From Providencia manganoxydans (GTDB taxonomy: Bacteria; Pseudomonadota; Gammaproteobacteria; Enterobacterales; Enterobacteriaceae), in the NCBI RefSeq assembly GCF_016618195.1, contig NZ_CP067099.1:2294001-2358000 (forward strand): DNA of 64,000 bases. Direction: 5' to 3'. Below are positions 26,598-36,272 of this stretch, piece after piece. The notes below the pieces were generated by a model that made no database searches, had not been told where the DNA came from, and saw only the letters and a program-made list of their open reading frames with translations. Position 1 is the stretch's first letter. Every line of letters begins with the position of its first letter. A program made the position numbers and the translations under genes.

Positions 26598-27791
26598 ATG
26601 TTGTCAAAATCAAATATCTCAAATAGTGCCTTACTCTGTTCGTCACTGCTATTGACCATTGGGCGCGGCGCAACATTGCCCTTTATGGCAATATACCTCA
26701 CGCGACAATATCAAATGGCAATTGATATTGTCGGATTTGCCATGTCATTAGCCTTAACAGTCGGTGTACTGTTTAGCATTGTATTTGGTATTTTGGCTGA
26801 TCGGGTCGATAAAAAGCGCTGTATGCTTATTGCTATCATCGCGTTTATTTGCGGTTTTATTGCCATTCCACTCACTAATCATGCGGCATTAGTGGTAGTG
26901 TTTTTTTCACTGATTAACTGTTCATATTCTGTATTTGCCACCGTATTAAAAGGTTATTTCTCAGATACATTACCAATTAATATTAAAGCTAAGGTCTTCT
27001 CGCTTAACTATACCTTCCTCAATATTGGTTGGACTGTTGGCCCTCCAATAGGCACTTGGCTGCTCATGTATAGTATTAATTTACCCTTCTGGCTAGCAGC
27101 CGTGTCCGCAGCATTGCCCATTTTCTTTGTGCAACGTTTTGTACAAAGTGTAAAGCCGTTACAAAATACAGAAGGTAAATCCGTTGTGTGGAACCCGATG
27201 GCAATGCTCTACGATCGCGCATTGGCTTGGTTTATCTTATCTACCTTTCTCGGATCATTAGTGTTTGGCTCGTTTATGACTTGGATATCACAATATGTGA
27301 TAACCGTTGCAAACAGTGATTTTGCTCAATCCGTTATCGGCGTTATTCTTCCTGTGAATGCAATTGTCGTAGTGACCTTACAATATGTTGTTGGTAAACG
27401 TTTACATCGCGATAATTTAAAGCGTTATATGACTATTGGAACGGTATTTTTTGTTGCTGGTTTAGCAACGTTTATGCAGGCAGGTGAAAATCTTTATCTA
27501 TGGGCGTTTGCTTCGTTTGTGTTTACTTTAGGTGAGATTATTTATGCGCCTGGTGAATATATGCTAATTGATAATATTGCTCCTGAAGGCATGAAATCGA
27601 GCTATTTTTCTGCACAAGCACTTGGCTTATTAGGTGGCGCCTTTAACCCCATGTTAACAGGGGTTGTTTTAACTGAATTCCCACCTAAAACTATATTTAT
27701 CATATTGATGGGAGTCACCGTTTTGGCCTGGATGAGCATGCTAAAAGGGATGAGTGTAAAGCCCAAAAGTCCGTTGAAAATTGAATCATGA
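26598..27791 (+). CDS. ydeE: MFS exporter YdeE-like
   Basis: The 397-residue, 12-helix protein matches E. coli YdeE closely: SLLLTIGRGATLPFM at the start, ADRVDKKRCML (motif A region), NYTFLNIGWTVGPPIGT and TLGEIIYAPGEYMLID. YdeE has been linked to dipeptide and L-arabinose efflux. The ribosome site is weak (GTGAG). It is a single gene and converges on another MFS gene, sharing a terminator. Confidence 0.9.
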   Translation: MLSKSNISNSALLCSSLLLTIGRGATLPFMAIYLTRQYQMAIDIVGFAMSLALTVGVLFSIVFGILADRVDKKRCMLIAIIAFICGFIAIPLTNHAALVVVFFSLINCSYSVFATVLKGYFSDTLPINIKAKVFSLNYTFLNIGWTVGPPIGTWLLMYSINLPFWLAAVSAALPIFFVQRFVQSVKPLQNTEGKSVVWNPMAMLYDRALAWFILSTFLGSLVFGSFMTWISQYVITVANSDFAQSVIGVILPVNAIVVVTLQYVVGKRLHRDNLKRYMTIGTVFFVAGLATFMQAGENLYLWAFASFVFTLGEIIYAPGEYMLIDNIAPEGMKSSYFSAQALGLLGGAFNPMLTGVVLTEFPPKTIFIILMGVTVLAWMSMLKGMSVKPKSPLKIES

Positions 27792-27799
27792 CAACACTT

Positions 27800-27828
27800 A
27801 AGGGTGAAAGCCTATAACGCTCACCCTT
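27800..27828. terminator. Bidirectional terminator between two convergent MFS genes
   Basis: AAGGGTGA (27800-27807) pairs with TCACCCTT (27821-27828). The right arm overlaps the stop codon region of the minus-strand gene. TTGGTTTTTCC follows on the plus strand. Confidence 0.65.
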
Positions 27829-28978
27829 CTTGGTTTTTCCGCATGGAAAATAAACTAATTAACAATGCGCTAACAAGTATGATTGCCACCATCGCCCCCA
27901 CTTCTTTTAACCCAAACTGGTTCAATAACCATGATAAAAACGGCAGCATTGTAAATAAGACAATATTATTCAAACTCTCTGAAACGGCTAGCACCTGCCC
28001 TTTATTTTCACCACTTTCGGTGGCAATAATACTTGCACTGAGCGGTGCGGCCATGCCTAGAAAATTGCCCCAAATAAATAAAATAACTATCGCTATCAAC
28101 AAAGAATAATTGGCTATCATGAATACAATGATTGCAATAGACATCAAGGTCACCACAGATAATAATCGTTGATGATTATTATAGAGAATTTTACTAAGCG
28201 ATTTAACTTGCCAATTCCCTACCAATAAGCCAATCCCAAATGCACTGATCACCATGCCAATCACCGCGCTATCAATCTTAAATTTATGGCGTAGTACTTC
28301 ACCAGCTAATAGAAAAACACTAACCGCAGAGCCATTCCATAGGGCCTTTGCTCCAACAAGGCGTATTAGTTTAAAGTCACGTAACCAGCGAAAACTGGCT
28401 TGTTTTTGCCGAATATCGTAGGGTTGATGACTTGGCAATATGCGATATGCACAAAACCACACGATAAAGCTGCCGATTGCAGTCATGATAAATGGCACAT
28501 ACCAAGCAGCATACTCTGTCAAAACGCCTGCAAATACTGGCCCTAATACAATACCGAGAGTCATACCCAACATGACATGCCCCATTGCGACAGGTTGCTG
28601 TGACGATGGCACAATGTCTGCAATAAGCGCAAATACGGTGGGAACAATAATCGCAGATGCTAAACCACCACAAATACGAAAAATTAACGCAACACCGAAG
28701 CTCGGTGACACAATTATTGCCAAACTATCAATGGCAAATAAAAGCATCCCCGCTAATAATAACTTTCGACGATCAACACGGTCTGAAAAATAACCTAGTA
28801 CTGGCGCGGTAATAGCATAAGTTAATGCATAAGCAGATATTAGCCATGATACTTGAATAGGATCGACGGAAAAGACTTCAGCGAGAGGCGTTAATGTCGC
28901 TGATAACATAAATTCAGTGGTACCCACCAAATAAACCGCAGCGGCGAAAACCAATAATAAATAGCGTTGAGATAACAT
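27821..28978 (-). CDS. MFS transporter, DHA1 drug:H+ antiporter type
   Basis: The roughly 385-residue protein has 12 predicted helices. The motif GYFSDRVDRRKLLLAG lies between TM2 and TM3, and a motif-C-like GITLGIVLGPVFAG-type stretch (MTLGIVLGPVFAGVL) in TM5 marks it as an exporter. The longer reading from 29029 adds 17 residues with no ribosome site; AAGG six bases upstream supports the ATG at 28978. The substrate is unknown. It converges on ydeE. Confidence 0.85.
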   Translation of the reverse strand: MLSQRYLLLVFAAAVYLVGTTEFMLSATLTPLAEVFSVDPIQVSWLISAYALTYAITAPVLGYFSDRVDRRKLLLAGMLLFAIDSLAIIVSPSFGVALIFRICGGLASAIIVPTVFALIADIVPSSQQPVAMGHVMLGMTLGIVLGPVFAGVLTEYAAWYVPFIMTAIGSFIVWFCAYRILPSHQPYDIRQKQASFRWLRDFKLIRLVGAKALWNGSAVSVFLLAGEVLRHKFKIDSAVIGMVISAFGIGLLVGNWQVKSLSKILYNNHQRLLSVVTLMSIAIIVFMIANYSLLIAIVILFIWGNFLGMAAPLSASIIATESGENKGQVLAVSESLNNIVLFTMLPFLSWLLNQFGLKEVGAMVAIILVSALLISLFSMRKNQEG

Positions 28979-29182
28979 CATTAACCTTATTCGTAGATAA
29001 AAAGACAATAACAAACCCGCCGCTAGCAAAAGCTACAGCAAAGAAATGGCATGTTTTTGTGGAGTTTGGAATTTAAAACAGAAGGTAATACTGGACGAAA
29101 AAAGAGGTAAAAAAGGAGATTTATAAGAAGAACAAATGTAGATATATCAGCATATAAAAAGATATTATCAGTGTCAATAAAC

Positions 29183-29836
29183 TTAGTTACTTAGCAGTAT
29201 AATTTGACCTTCCTGTCGGATCATACCCTGCTCTTTTAATTTAAACAGCACTTTATCCAGATGGCGGCGTGAAGTACCTAAAATCGCGGCAAGCGTTTCT
29301 CGTGGTAGGCGAATTTGATGGCTTGAAATCTGCGTCAATATATACAACAGGTTTTTTTCGATTGAATCCACTGCGGTCATTAAGCGCTGTTCGCCATTAA
29401 TCAGTGAGCGTTTGGCTAATTGACGATTCAATAAAATAGATAAGCGGTGATCTTGCGACAACCAAACTAAAAAGCTGTCAGTTGGTATACGGATCACTCT
29501 TGCATCTGTTAATGCAATGACGTCATAACAGTAGTGTTTTTGCTGACACAGCGCTTCCATTTCCCCTAAGAATTCCCCTTTATAACAAAAGGTTAATGCT
29601 AACTCTTTACCATTGTCGGCGAGTTTGTTTACCACAAACTCACCTTCAATAATAATATAGGTATATTGATTTTCAGTGCCTTGTTGGATCAGCTTATAGC
29701 CTTCTTGTAAGTGAATAGTACAAAAAGTATTCTTAACTGAAGGTGGCGCATGACGAAATAGCCAATCCACATCGGGCAATAGCTCTTGTTCACTAAACTT
29801 CAGCCATAACTCACGAAAAGGCGTTTCATCCATCAT
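29183..29836 (-). CDS. Crp/Fnr-family regulator (YeiL-like)
   Basis: The 217-residue protein has an N-terminal cyclic-nucleotide-binding-type barrel (EGYKLIQQGTENQYTYIIIEGEF, FLGEMEAL) and a C-terminal winged helix (LPRETLAAILGTSRRHLDKVL). The sequence and its place beside a NupX-type nucleoside permease recall E. coli YeiL, which sits near rihB and nupX. It has no Fnr-like cysteine cluster. As the last gene of an operon with the permease and S-adenosylhomocysteinase, it probably regulates that operon. GGTGG precedes the tandem ATG ATG start. Confidence 0.82.
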   Translation of the reverse strand: MMDETPFRELWLKFSEQELLPDVDWLFRHAPPSVKNTFCTIHLQEGYKLIQQGTENQYTYIIIEGEFVVNKLADNGKELALTFCYKGEFLGEMEALCQQKHYCYDVIALTDARVIRIPTDSFLVWLSQDHRLSILLNRQLAKRSLINGEQRLMTAVDSIEKNLLYILTQISSHQIRLPRETLAAILGTSRRHLDKVLFKLKEQGMIRQEGQIILLSN

Positions 29837-29858
29837 AGTGCCACCATTTAATAGTTAG

Positions 29859-31127
29859 TTAACCTAAAATTAATCCAGCCACAGCACCATTCATTAAGTT
29901 AGCTAAAATTGCTGCACCAAATGCTTTAAATGCGATGCTTGTTAGCTCCCCTCTGCGCTCAGGGCACATTGCACCAATCCCACCTATCGCGATACCGATA
30001 GTACCTATATTAGTGAAACCGCACAGTGCAAAAGATAAGATCACTTGTGTTTTCGCACTGAGAGCCTCACCTGTCGCAGGTAGAATCGAACCATCCAAAT
30101 AAGGCTGTAGATTAGCATAGGCAATAAATTCATTGAATAATACTTTTTGCCCTAATAGTTGCCCTGCAAACTGAGCCTCCTGCCAATCAACACCTAGCAG
30201 CCAAGCAACAGGTGAAAATAACCACCCGATCAACTGAGTGAGCGAAACCTCATAGCCCGTGAAACTCGTGGCCCACATCATAATTCCATCAAACATCGCA
30301 ATAATCGCCAGCAATGCCAGCAACATACCTGCTATGTTTAATGCCATACTAACACCGACGCTAGCACCTTGAGTCACCGCATCAATACTATTACGGTACT
30401 CTGATTTTTCCCCTTTCATGGATGTTGCTGTCGTGTGCTTATCACTATTTTCTTTGGTTTCAGGGAAAAATATTTTTGCAAATAATAACCCTGCTGGCGC
30501 AGACATAAAAGATGCAGCAAGAAGATACTCAATTTTAACGCCATATTGCGCATAGCCCAATAATACAGTCCCTGCAATAGAGGCTATCCCACCGACTAAA
30601 ATGGTGAAAAATTCTGATGAGGATAGATATTTCAAATAGGGACGAATAACCAGCGGAGCCTCAGTTACCCCCAAAAAAATATTCGCAGCAGATGACATAG
30701 ATTCTGCACGGGAAGTCCCCAATAAACGGTGTAATGCCCCCCCAATCAAAATGATTAGCTTTTGCATAATACCGATATGGAACAACAAAGCTGACAGTGC
30801 TGATAAAAACACTAAAACAGGCAATACTTTGAATACAAAGATAAATCCGTCAGCACCTAGCAGATCAAACATTTTATCGGTTGCTAAGCCGCCGAGCAAA
30901 AACTGCGTTCCTGTTTGGGTGTAGTCTAATAACGCCGTGACTTTATCTGCCATCCACATCATAACCTGCTTGCCCACAGGAAGGTAAAGCATGCAAAAGG
31001 CAAAGGAAAATTGCATTAGCAATGCGATGGAAACAAGCCGCAGACTGATCCTGCGGCGGTTGTTCGAACATAGGTAGGCAACCAATAAGATGACTGCAAT
31101 ACCCAAAAGGCTATTCAGTATCGACAT
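29859..31127 (-). CDS. Concentrative nucleoside permease (NupC/NupX type)
   Basis: The roughly 422-residue inner-membrane protein matches the CNT family. GVTEAPLVIRPYLKYLSSSEFF is the family signature, followed by GGIASIAGTVLLGY and, near the end, the helix pair with ALCGFTNIGTIGI and GAMCPERRGEL. It imports nucleosides with a proton or sodium ion. GAGGA lies upstream of the ATG at 31127. It lies 20 nt after the S-adenosylhomocysteinase gene and 22 nt before the Crp-type regulator. The context suggests adenosine or inosine as the main substrate. Confidence 0.9.
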   Translation of the reverse strand: MSILNSLLGIAVILLVAYLCSNNRRRISLRLVSIALLMQFSFAFCMLYLPVGKQVMMWMADKVTALLDYTQTGTQFLLGGLATDKMFDLLGADGFIFVFKVLPVLVFLSALSALLFHIGIMQKLIILIGGALHRLLGTSRAESMSSAANIFLGVTEAPLVIRPYLKYLSSSEFFTILVGGIASIAGTVLLGYAQYGVKIEYLLAASFMSAPAGLLFAKIFFPETKENSDKHTTATSMKGEKSEYRNSIDAVTQGASVGVSMALNIAGMLLALLAIIAMFDGIMMWATSFTGYEVSLTQLIGWLFSPVAWLLGVDWQEAQFAGQLLGQKVLFNEFIAYANLQPYLDGSILPATGEALSAKTQVILSFALCGFTNIGTIGIAIGGIGAMCPERRGELTSIAFKAFGAAILANLMNGAVAGLILG

Positions 31128-31146
31128 CAACGTCCTCCGCCTGCTT

Positions 31147-32397
31147 TTATTTCAGCTCAAACGCATTTAAATACTGATATTGCCTATCACTGAGCATATC
31201 GAAAGAAACACCCATATCTTGCAATTTCAAACGTGCTACTTCGCTGTCGATTTCATCAGAAACCGCATAGACTTTGTTTTCAAGATCATGTTTTAACAGA
31301 TACTCAGCACCGAGTGCTTGCAAAGCAAAGCTCATATCCATGATTTCTGCGGGATGGCCATCAGCACAAGCAATATTCACTAATGCACCACGACCGAGTA
31401 AATAAACCGTACGGCCATTTTGTAGACGATATGCTTCGATATTTTCACGTGCTTCAAACGTTGAAATAGCGATCTCTTGTAGTGCTTTAAGATTGATTTC
31501 ATCTTCAAAGTGACCAGTGTTACTGATCAATGCACCTTCTTTCATTAAATTAAAGTGAACATCAGTTAATACATCACAGCAGCCTGTTGCAGTGACAAAA
31601 ATATCCCCAAGTGGTGCAGCGGCTTCCATTGTCATCACCTCAAAACCATCCATTTTGGCTTCCAATGCTTTAATTGGATCAATTTCGGTAATGATAACTT
31701 CAGCGCCGAGACCTTTAGCACGCATCGCACAGCCTTTACCACACCAGCCGTAACCGGCAACCACCACTTTTTTTCCTGCAATCACGAGATTCGTTGTGCG
31801 CATTATGCCATCAAATGTTGATTGCCCAGTGCCGTAACGATTATCAAACAAGTGCTTTGATTGTGCGCCATTAATTGAAATAACAGGGAAATTTAACTCA
31901 GCACTTTTTTCTCGGGCCATTGCGCGCAATACACCCGTGGTTGTTTCTTCACAAGCACCAATCACGTGATTAGCATATTCAGGGTAAACGCTGTGCAACT
32001 CATGCACCAAATCACCACCATCATCAATCACAATGTGTGGCTCACAAGCAAGGGTCTGCTTAACAAATTGTTGATATTCTTCAGCACTTGCACCATGAAT
32101 GGCAAACGTATTGATGCCATTTTTGACTAAAGCCGCGACAATATCGTCCTTGGTTGACATTGGATTACTACCTGTAACAGAAACTTTTGCTCCTCCAGCC
32201 GCAAAGACTTGAGCCAGATAAGCGGTCTTCGCTTCAAGGTGAATAGAGAGTGCGATACGCTTTCCTGCGAAGGGTTTTTCTTGTGTAAAGCGCGCTTCAA
32301 GAGCACGTAACAGTGGCATATGGGCGCGTACCCAAGCAATTTTTTGCTCACCTGCTGGTGCTAACGATAAATCTTTGTAGATACTGGTGACCATCAT
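31147..32397 (-). CDS. ahcY: S-adenosylhomocysteinase (adenosylhomocysteine hydrolase)
   Basis: The roughly 416-residue protein has the NAD-binding GYGWCGKGCAMRAKGLGA, TATGCCDVL, the N-terminal SIHLEAKTAYLA, and substrate-region blocks GACEETTTGVLR and NRYGTGQSTFDG. It reversibly splits S-adenosylhomocysteine into adenosine and homocysteine. Enterobacteria normally use the Pfs/LuxS route, so this gene is unusual here. It lacks the eukaryotic-type insertion, like archaeal and Thermotoga forms. A GGA site lies before the ATG ATG at 32397/32394; the reading from 32439 adds residues without support. It is the first gene of an operon with a nucleoside permease and a Crp-type regulator. Confidence 0.92.
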   Translation of the reverse strand: MMVTSIYKDLSLAPAGEQKIAWVRAHMPLLRALEARFTQEKPFAGKRIALSIHLEAKTAYLAQVFAAGGAKVSVTGSNPMSTKDDIVAALVKNGINTFAIHGASAEEYQQFVKQTLACEPHIVIDDGGDLVHELHSVYPEYANHVIGACEETTTGVLRAMAREKSAELNFPVISINGAQSKHLFDNRYGTGQSTFDGIMRTTNLVIAGKKVVVAGYGWCGKGCAMRAKGLGAEVIITEIDPIKALEAKMDGFEVMTMEAAAPLGDIFVTATGCCDVLTDVHFNLMKEGALISNTGHFEDEINLKALQEIAISTFEARENIEAYRLQNGRTVYLLGRGALVNIACADGHPAEIMDMSFALQALGAEYLLKHDLENKVYAVSDEIDSEVARLKLQDMGVSFDMLSDRQYQYLNAFELK

Positions 32398-32660
32398 ATA
32401 TTCCTTTTCGTGTTGCTTTAATTGGAGCAAAACATACAAAAGGCTTGATGGTCACAATAGGTCATTTGCCCATATTAGGTTGGAAAAGTGTTAACGAGAT
32501 ATAATAATTACAAACAATAGTTAGCTACAGTTATTTTTTAAACTTAGGCAACCTGTCTTCAATGGTCGCTTTTTATTCGTATTAAAAACAGTAGAACAGC
32601 GTTCAAACACAATAATTCACTCAAATAATTAATGGTGCAACAAAGATTAACCATTCCTAA

Positions 32661-33725
32661 TTATTTGTTGATGGATTCCTTATCCAATAAACTGCGTTTA
32701 CGCGCTATTCCCCAACGGTAACCAGACAAAGAGCCGTCATTACGCACAACTCGATGACAAGGTATAGCAACCGCTAACATATTGGCGGCACAGGCTCCCG
32801 CCACCGCCCTAACCGCTTTCGGATCACCGATTTGCTTAGCAATATCACTATAGCTTACGGTTGTTCCGACAGGGATCGAACGTAATGCTTGCCAAACTCG
32901 CTGCTGAAATGCGGTACCTCTAATATCTAAGGGTAATTTTAACCCAATTTCAGGCGCTTCGATAAAACCAATAACTTGTGCAACAACGTGTTCAAATTGA
33001 TGATCTCCCCCAATCAGTTCGGCTTGAGGGAACTTATCTTGCAGATCTTGTAATAAACGCTCCGGATCATCGCCTAATAAAATGGCGCAGACTCCAACTT
33101 CACTTTGAGCCACTAAAACATCCCCTAATGAACATGCCGCTAATGCAAAGTAAATTCTTGAGCCATCGCCACCCGCTTTCCATGCGGTAGGTGTCATACC
33201 TAGACGTTCAGTAGACGTTTCATAGAAACGACTATTGGAGCTGAAACCCGCATCATATATTGCATCAGTAATACTCGGTTGCTGTTGTAGCTGCCGCTGT
33301 AATTTTCCATGACGATATGCGATTGCATATGCTTTAGGTGTTAGCCCTATGAGGTTTTTAAATAGACGATGAAAATGATAACGACTGATCCCGACAAAAG
33401 CCGCAATCTCATCCAGCTTGGCATTACCATTATTTTGTTCAATATATCGACAAGCTTGAGCTATTTTTTGTTGGTAAAACTGTTCTAGTTGTGGCGCCTG
33501 CTTATTACTCCGTTTTCCAGGACGATAACCCTTATCTAGCGCTTGCTGTTCATTATCAAAAAACTCAATATTATTACGATTAGGTAAACGACCCGCTGCT
33601 GATGGATGGCAATAGATTAAAGAGCTACGCACGCCATAGACAAAATAACCATCAGCTGACTTATCACGTTCAACAACTGCTTGCCAACGTGCCTCATCGT
33701 TTAACCATTTATTTGTTGTTGTCAT
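32661..33725 (-). CDS. ada: Ada-type alkylation repair protein with degenerate N-terminal metal site
   Basis: The 354-residue protein aligns with E. coli Ada across all parts: N-Ada domain, AraC-type helix-turn-helix (ISRYHFHRLFKNLIGLTPKAY) and O6-alkylguanine transferase with IPCHRVV and SYSDIAKQIGDPKAVRAV. Of the four zinc cysteines only C39 (the methyl-accepting one, C38 in E. coli) remains. The others read A43, G70 and S73 in CHPSAAGR and YRPGKRS. The C-terminal repair activity should work, but methylphosphotriester sensing and induced activation probably do not. GGAG lies upstream of the ATG. alkB is not adjacent. Confidence 0.92.
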   Translation of the reverse strand: MTTTNKWLNDEARWQAVVERDKSADGYFVYGVRSSLIYCHPSAAGRLPNRNNIEFFDNEQQALDKGYRPGKRSNKQAPQLEQFYQQKIAQACRYIEQNNGNAKLDEIAAFVGISRYHFHRLFKNLIGLTPKAYAIAYRHGKLQRQLQQQPSITDAIYDAGFSSNSRFYETSTERLGMTPTAWKAGGDGSRIYFALAACSLGDVLVAQSEVGVCAILLGDDPERLLQDLQDKFPQAELIGGDHQFEHVVAQVIGFIEAPEIGLKLPLDIRGTAFQQRVWQALRSIPVGTTVSYSDIAKQIGDPKAVRAVAGACAANMLAVAIPCHRVVRNDGSLSGYRWGIARKRSLLDKESINK

Positions 33726-34005
33726 AATAAGTTACTCCATCTTGCCTGTGATGGTGTCATTATTGAGAAGATCATCCAACCACAAACTCCATCTCTTGCT
33801 TTTTAATTCACAAATTATTTCGTCTCCAATTCATGATGACAGTAATAAAGCTAACCCTGTTAATTATAGGAACTCGTAAATTAGGGATAAACTATCTTCG
33901 GCACTAAGCCATAGACAACAGCAGCAGAAACGCTCGGCCTAACCACCAAGAACAAGAGCTAAACCAAGCGATTAATGAAAGACAACGCCTTAATAAACAG
34001 GCCGT

Positions 34006-35190
34006 TTAATCCGAAAGACACGCCACTTGTTGTAGAGCCGCTTGTTTGGAATGTTGACGTACTTTGATCCACAGAACGAATATTCCTAACAAAGCAACCA
34101 CCGTCCCCATATAGCTGACCATTGCGTAACTGAAGCCATTAGCAAGTACACTGGCACCAATCATCGCACCGATCGCGTTTCCTAAATTAAATGCGCCAAT
34201 ATTTACAGAAGAAGCTAGGGCTTGTGCACCAGTAGCTGCTTTCATGACCAATATTTGCAATGGAGGTACAATACTGAAGCTGAAAATACTCCAAAATGCT
34301 AAACCAATTCCAGCCCCAATTGGCGTCGTCCCAATAATTGGGAAAATAGCCATACTCAACGCCAACATTGCGAAGAAAGCAAATAATGAACCATACAATG
34401 ATTTATCTGCAAACAAGCCACCAAGATAGTTACCCACAGTCAAACCAATACCAATAATCATCAGCATCAATGTCACCATTTGATCTGATGCATTAATAAA
34501 TACCATCAACATCGGTGTTACGTAGGTATACAAAGTAAACATTGCACTAGCGCCGAGCACAGTACTCAACATGCCTAACATCACTTGTGGCTTGCGTAAA
34601 ATACGTAACTCTTCCCGCACATTCACACTTTTACCTGTTAAATGTTTTGGTAACGCTAAAACCAAGCTGATAATGGTGACGAAACCAAGTACTGAGATCA
34701 GATAGAACGCTTGTCGCCAGCCAATCACTTGAGTCAATTTCGTTATCAAAGGAACACCACCTATACTGGCAATGGTTAATCCCATAAACATAGCGGCAAT
34801 CGCACTTGCTTGTTTACTCGGTGGAACAACACTTGCAGCCACAATGGCACCAATCCCAAAAAATGCGCCATGATTTAGACTGGTCACAAAGCGAGAAAGT
34901 GACAGCGTCACTAAATCAGGTGACATCGCCGATAATAAATTCCCAACAGCAAATATAGACATTAAAAAGATCAGTGCATACTTAGGTCGATATTTGACTA
35001 AAATTAATGTCATGACTGGAGCCCCTATCATGACCCCCAACGCATAAATAATCACGATCGCGCCGACCGAAGGAATCGAAACATCCAAATTATCGGCGAT
35101 GTAAGGTAACATCCCCATAGGGGAAAACTCGGTGACTCCAATAGCAAAAGCACCGACAGCTAATGCGAGTAACGCTGTATTGATTTTCAT
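34006..35190 (-). CDS. ydhP: MFS transporter YdhP-like
   Basis: The roughly 394-residue protein has 12 helices and matches E. coli YdhP in MKIN..LLALAVGAFAIGVTEFSPMG, RFVTSLNHGAFFGIGAIVAASVVP, AMFTLYTYVTPML and SVNIGAFNLGNAIGA. It belongs to the AraJ/purine-efflux-like exporters. I start it at 35190 (AAGG six bases upstream), which matches the YdhP start; 35211 adds seven residues. A LysR gene lies divergently upstream, within 176 bases, and probably controls it. Confidence 0.9.
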   Translation of the reverse strand: MKINTALLALAVGAFAIGVTEFSPMGMLPYIADNLDVSIPSVGAIVIIYALGVMIGAPVMTLILVKYRPKYALIFLMSIFAVGNLLSAMSPDLVTLSLSRFVTSLNHGAFFGIGAIVAASVVPPSKQASAIAAMFMGLTIASIGGVPLITKLTQVIGWRQAFYLISVLGFVTIISLVLALPKHLTGKSVNVREELRILRKPQVMLGMLSTVLGASAMFTLYTYVTPMLMVFINASDQMVTLMLMIIGIGLTVGNYLGGLFADKSLYGSLFAFFAMLALSMAIFPIIGTTPIGAGIGLAFWSIFSFSIVPPLQILVMKAATGAQALASSVNIGAFNLGNAIGAMIGASVLANGFSYAMVSYMGTVVALLGIFVLWIKVRQHSKQAALQQVACLSD

Positions 35191-35365
35191 AATTGACCTT
35201 ATTAGGCACAATAATTCCGCATAGCATGTTGACTCAGAGGCATTGTGAATTATTGAGCATAAAAATATTTGTTTATTGAATCATCTGATGGGGCAAGATT
35301 TTTCCACATTGATATGCAATGAAAAAGACGTTAAGGTGGAAAAAACTTTTGCGGAAATTGCAAAA

Positions 35366-36265
35366 ATGAAGATCACGTTTGAAGAGTTGCAAGTCTTTAT
35401 TAGCGTTATTGATTGTGGGTCGATAACCGCAGCCGCAGAACAGTTAAACCTGACGATATCCACCGTGAGTAGAGCATTACTCAGACTTGAAGAAAAAATG
35501 CAAACCACCCTTGTTTATCGTACAACGCGTAAAATTAAACTCAGCGATGAAGGTGCCGCATTTTTGCAAAAATCGCGAGAGATAATTCAATTGGCTCAAG
35601 AAGCCGAAGAGATGCTCTCAACGCGTCAAAGTATCCCTTCAGGGAAATTGCGCATTGATGCATCGACCCCATTTTTAACTCGCGTCATCGCCCCACTCAT
35701 TCCATTATTTAGTGAACAGTATCCACAAGTCGAATTAGAAATCACAAATTTTGAAGGTTTTACCAATTTATTAGAGAAAAAAACCGATGTTGCCTTTCGT
35801 ATTGGTGAGTTGAAAGATTCATCACTGAATGCAACCTTAATTGGTTATAGCCAACGGCGATTACTTGCTAGCCCCACATACCTAAAAAAATATGGTGTCC
35901 CTACCCGTATCGAAGATTTAGCTAATCACCGTTTATTAGGGTTCACCGCGCCTGAGTCATTAAATATATGGCCACTGAATATGGACGATGGGACTCCACT
36001 TAAAATTATACCCGATATTTCAGCCTCTAGCGGCGAAGTGTTGCTCCATCTGGCGCTCCACGGCAGTGGGATCTTACTTTCTTCTGATTTTGTCAGCTAT
36101 GAGGCGCTTGCCAATGGTGAGTTGGTACAAATATTAACTGCACAGACCAATAAATTAAGGCAACCAATTCACGCTGTCTATTACCGCAATCAAGCTGTTT
36201 CGCCACGATTACGCTGTTTTATTGATTTTGTGAAAAAACACAGCAGCCAAATTGAAACACACTAA
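35366..36265 (+). CDS. LysR-family transcriptional regulator
   Basis: About 299 residues from the ATG at 35366: an N-terminal winged helix (FEELQVFISVIDCGSITAAAEQLNLTISTVSRALLRLEE) and a periplasmic-binding-like effector domain (GKLRIDASTPFLTRVIAPLIPLF). A reading from a TTG at 35276 would add 30 residues not typical of LysR proteins. It is divergent from ydhP, the usual arrangement for LysR and its target. Effector unknown. Confidence 0.88.
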   Translation: MKITFEELQVFISVIDCGSITAAAEQLNLTISTVSRALLRLEEKMQTTLVYRTTRKIKLSDEGAAFLQKSREIIQLAQEAEEMLSTRQSIPSGKLRIDASTPFLTRVIAPLIPLFSEQYPQVELEITNFEGFTNLLEKKTDVAFRIGELKDSSLNATLIGYSQRRLLASPTYLKKYGVPTRIEDLANHRLLGFTAPESLNIWPLNMDDGTPLKIIPDISASSGEVLLHLALHGSGILLSSDFVSYEALANGELVQILTAQTNKLRQPIHAVYYRNQAVSPRLRCFIDFVKKHSSQIETH

Positions 36266-36272
36266 ATGTGAC

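Noticed and set aside
28440..28793. Open frame on the plus strand opposite the DHA1-type MFS gene
   Set aside because: It mirrors the membrane-protein codons on the other strand and has no ribosome site or family motif.
32440..32660. Possible SAH riboswitch upstream of ahcY
   Set aside because: The leader is AT-rich and I could not draw the conserved GC-rich SAH aptamer helices; no evidence beyond the gene's function.
33900..34010. Short plus-strand Gln/Asn/Glu-rich frame ending just before ydhP
   Set aside because: About 32 codons without a start codon or ribosome site; low-complexity composition makes chance likely.
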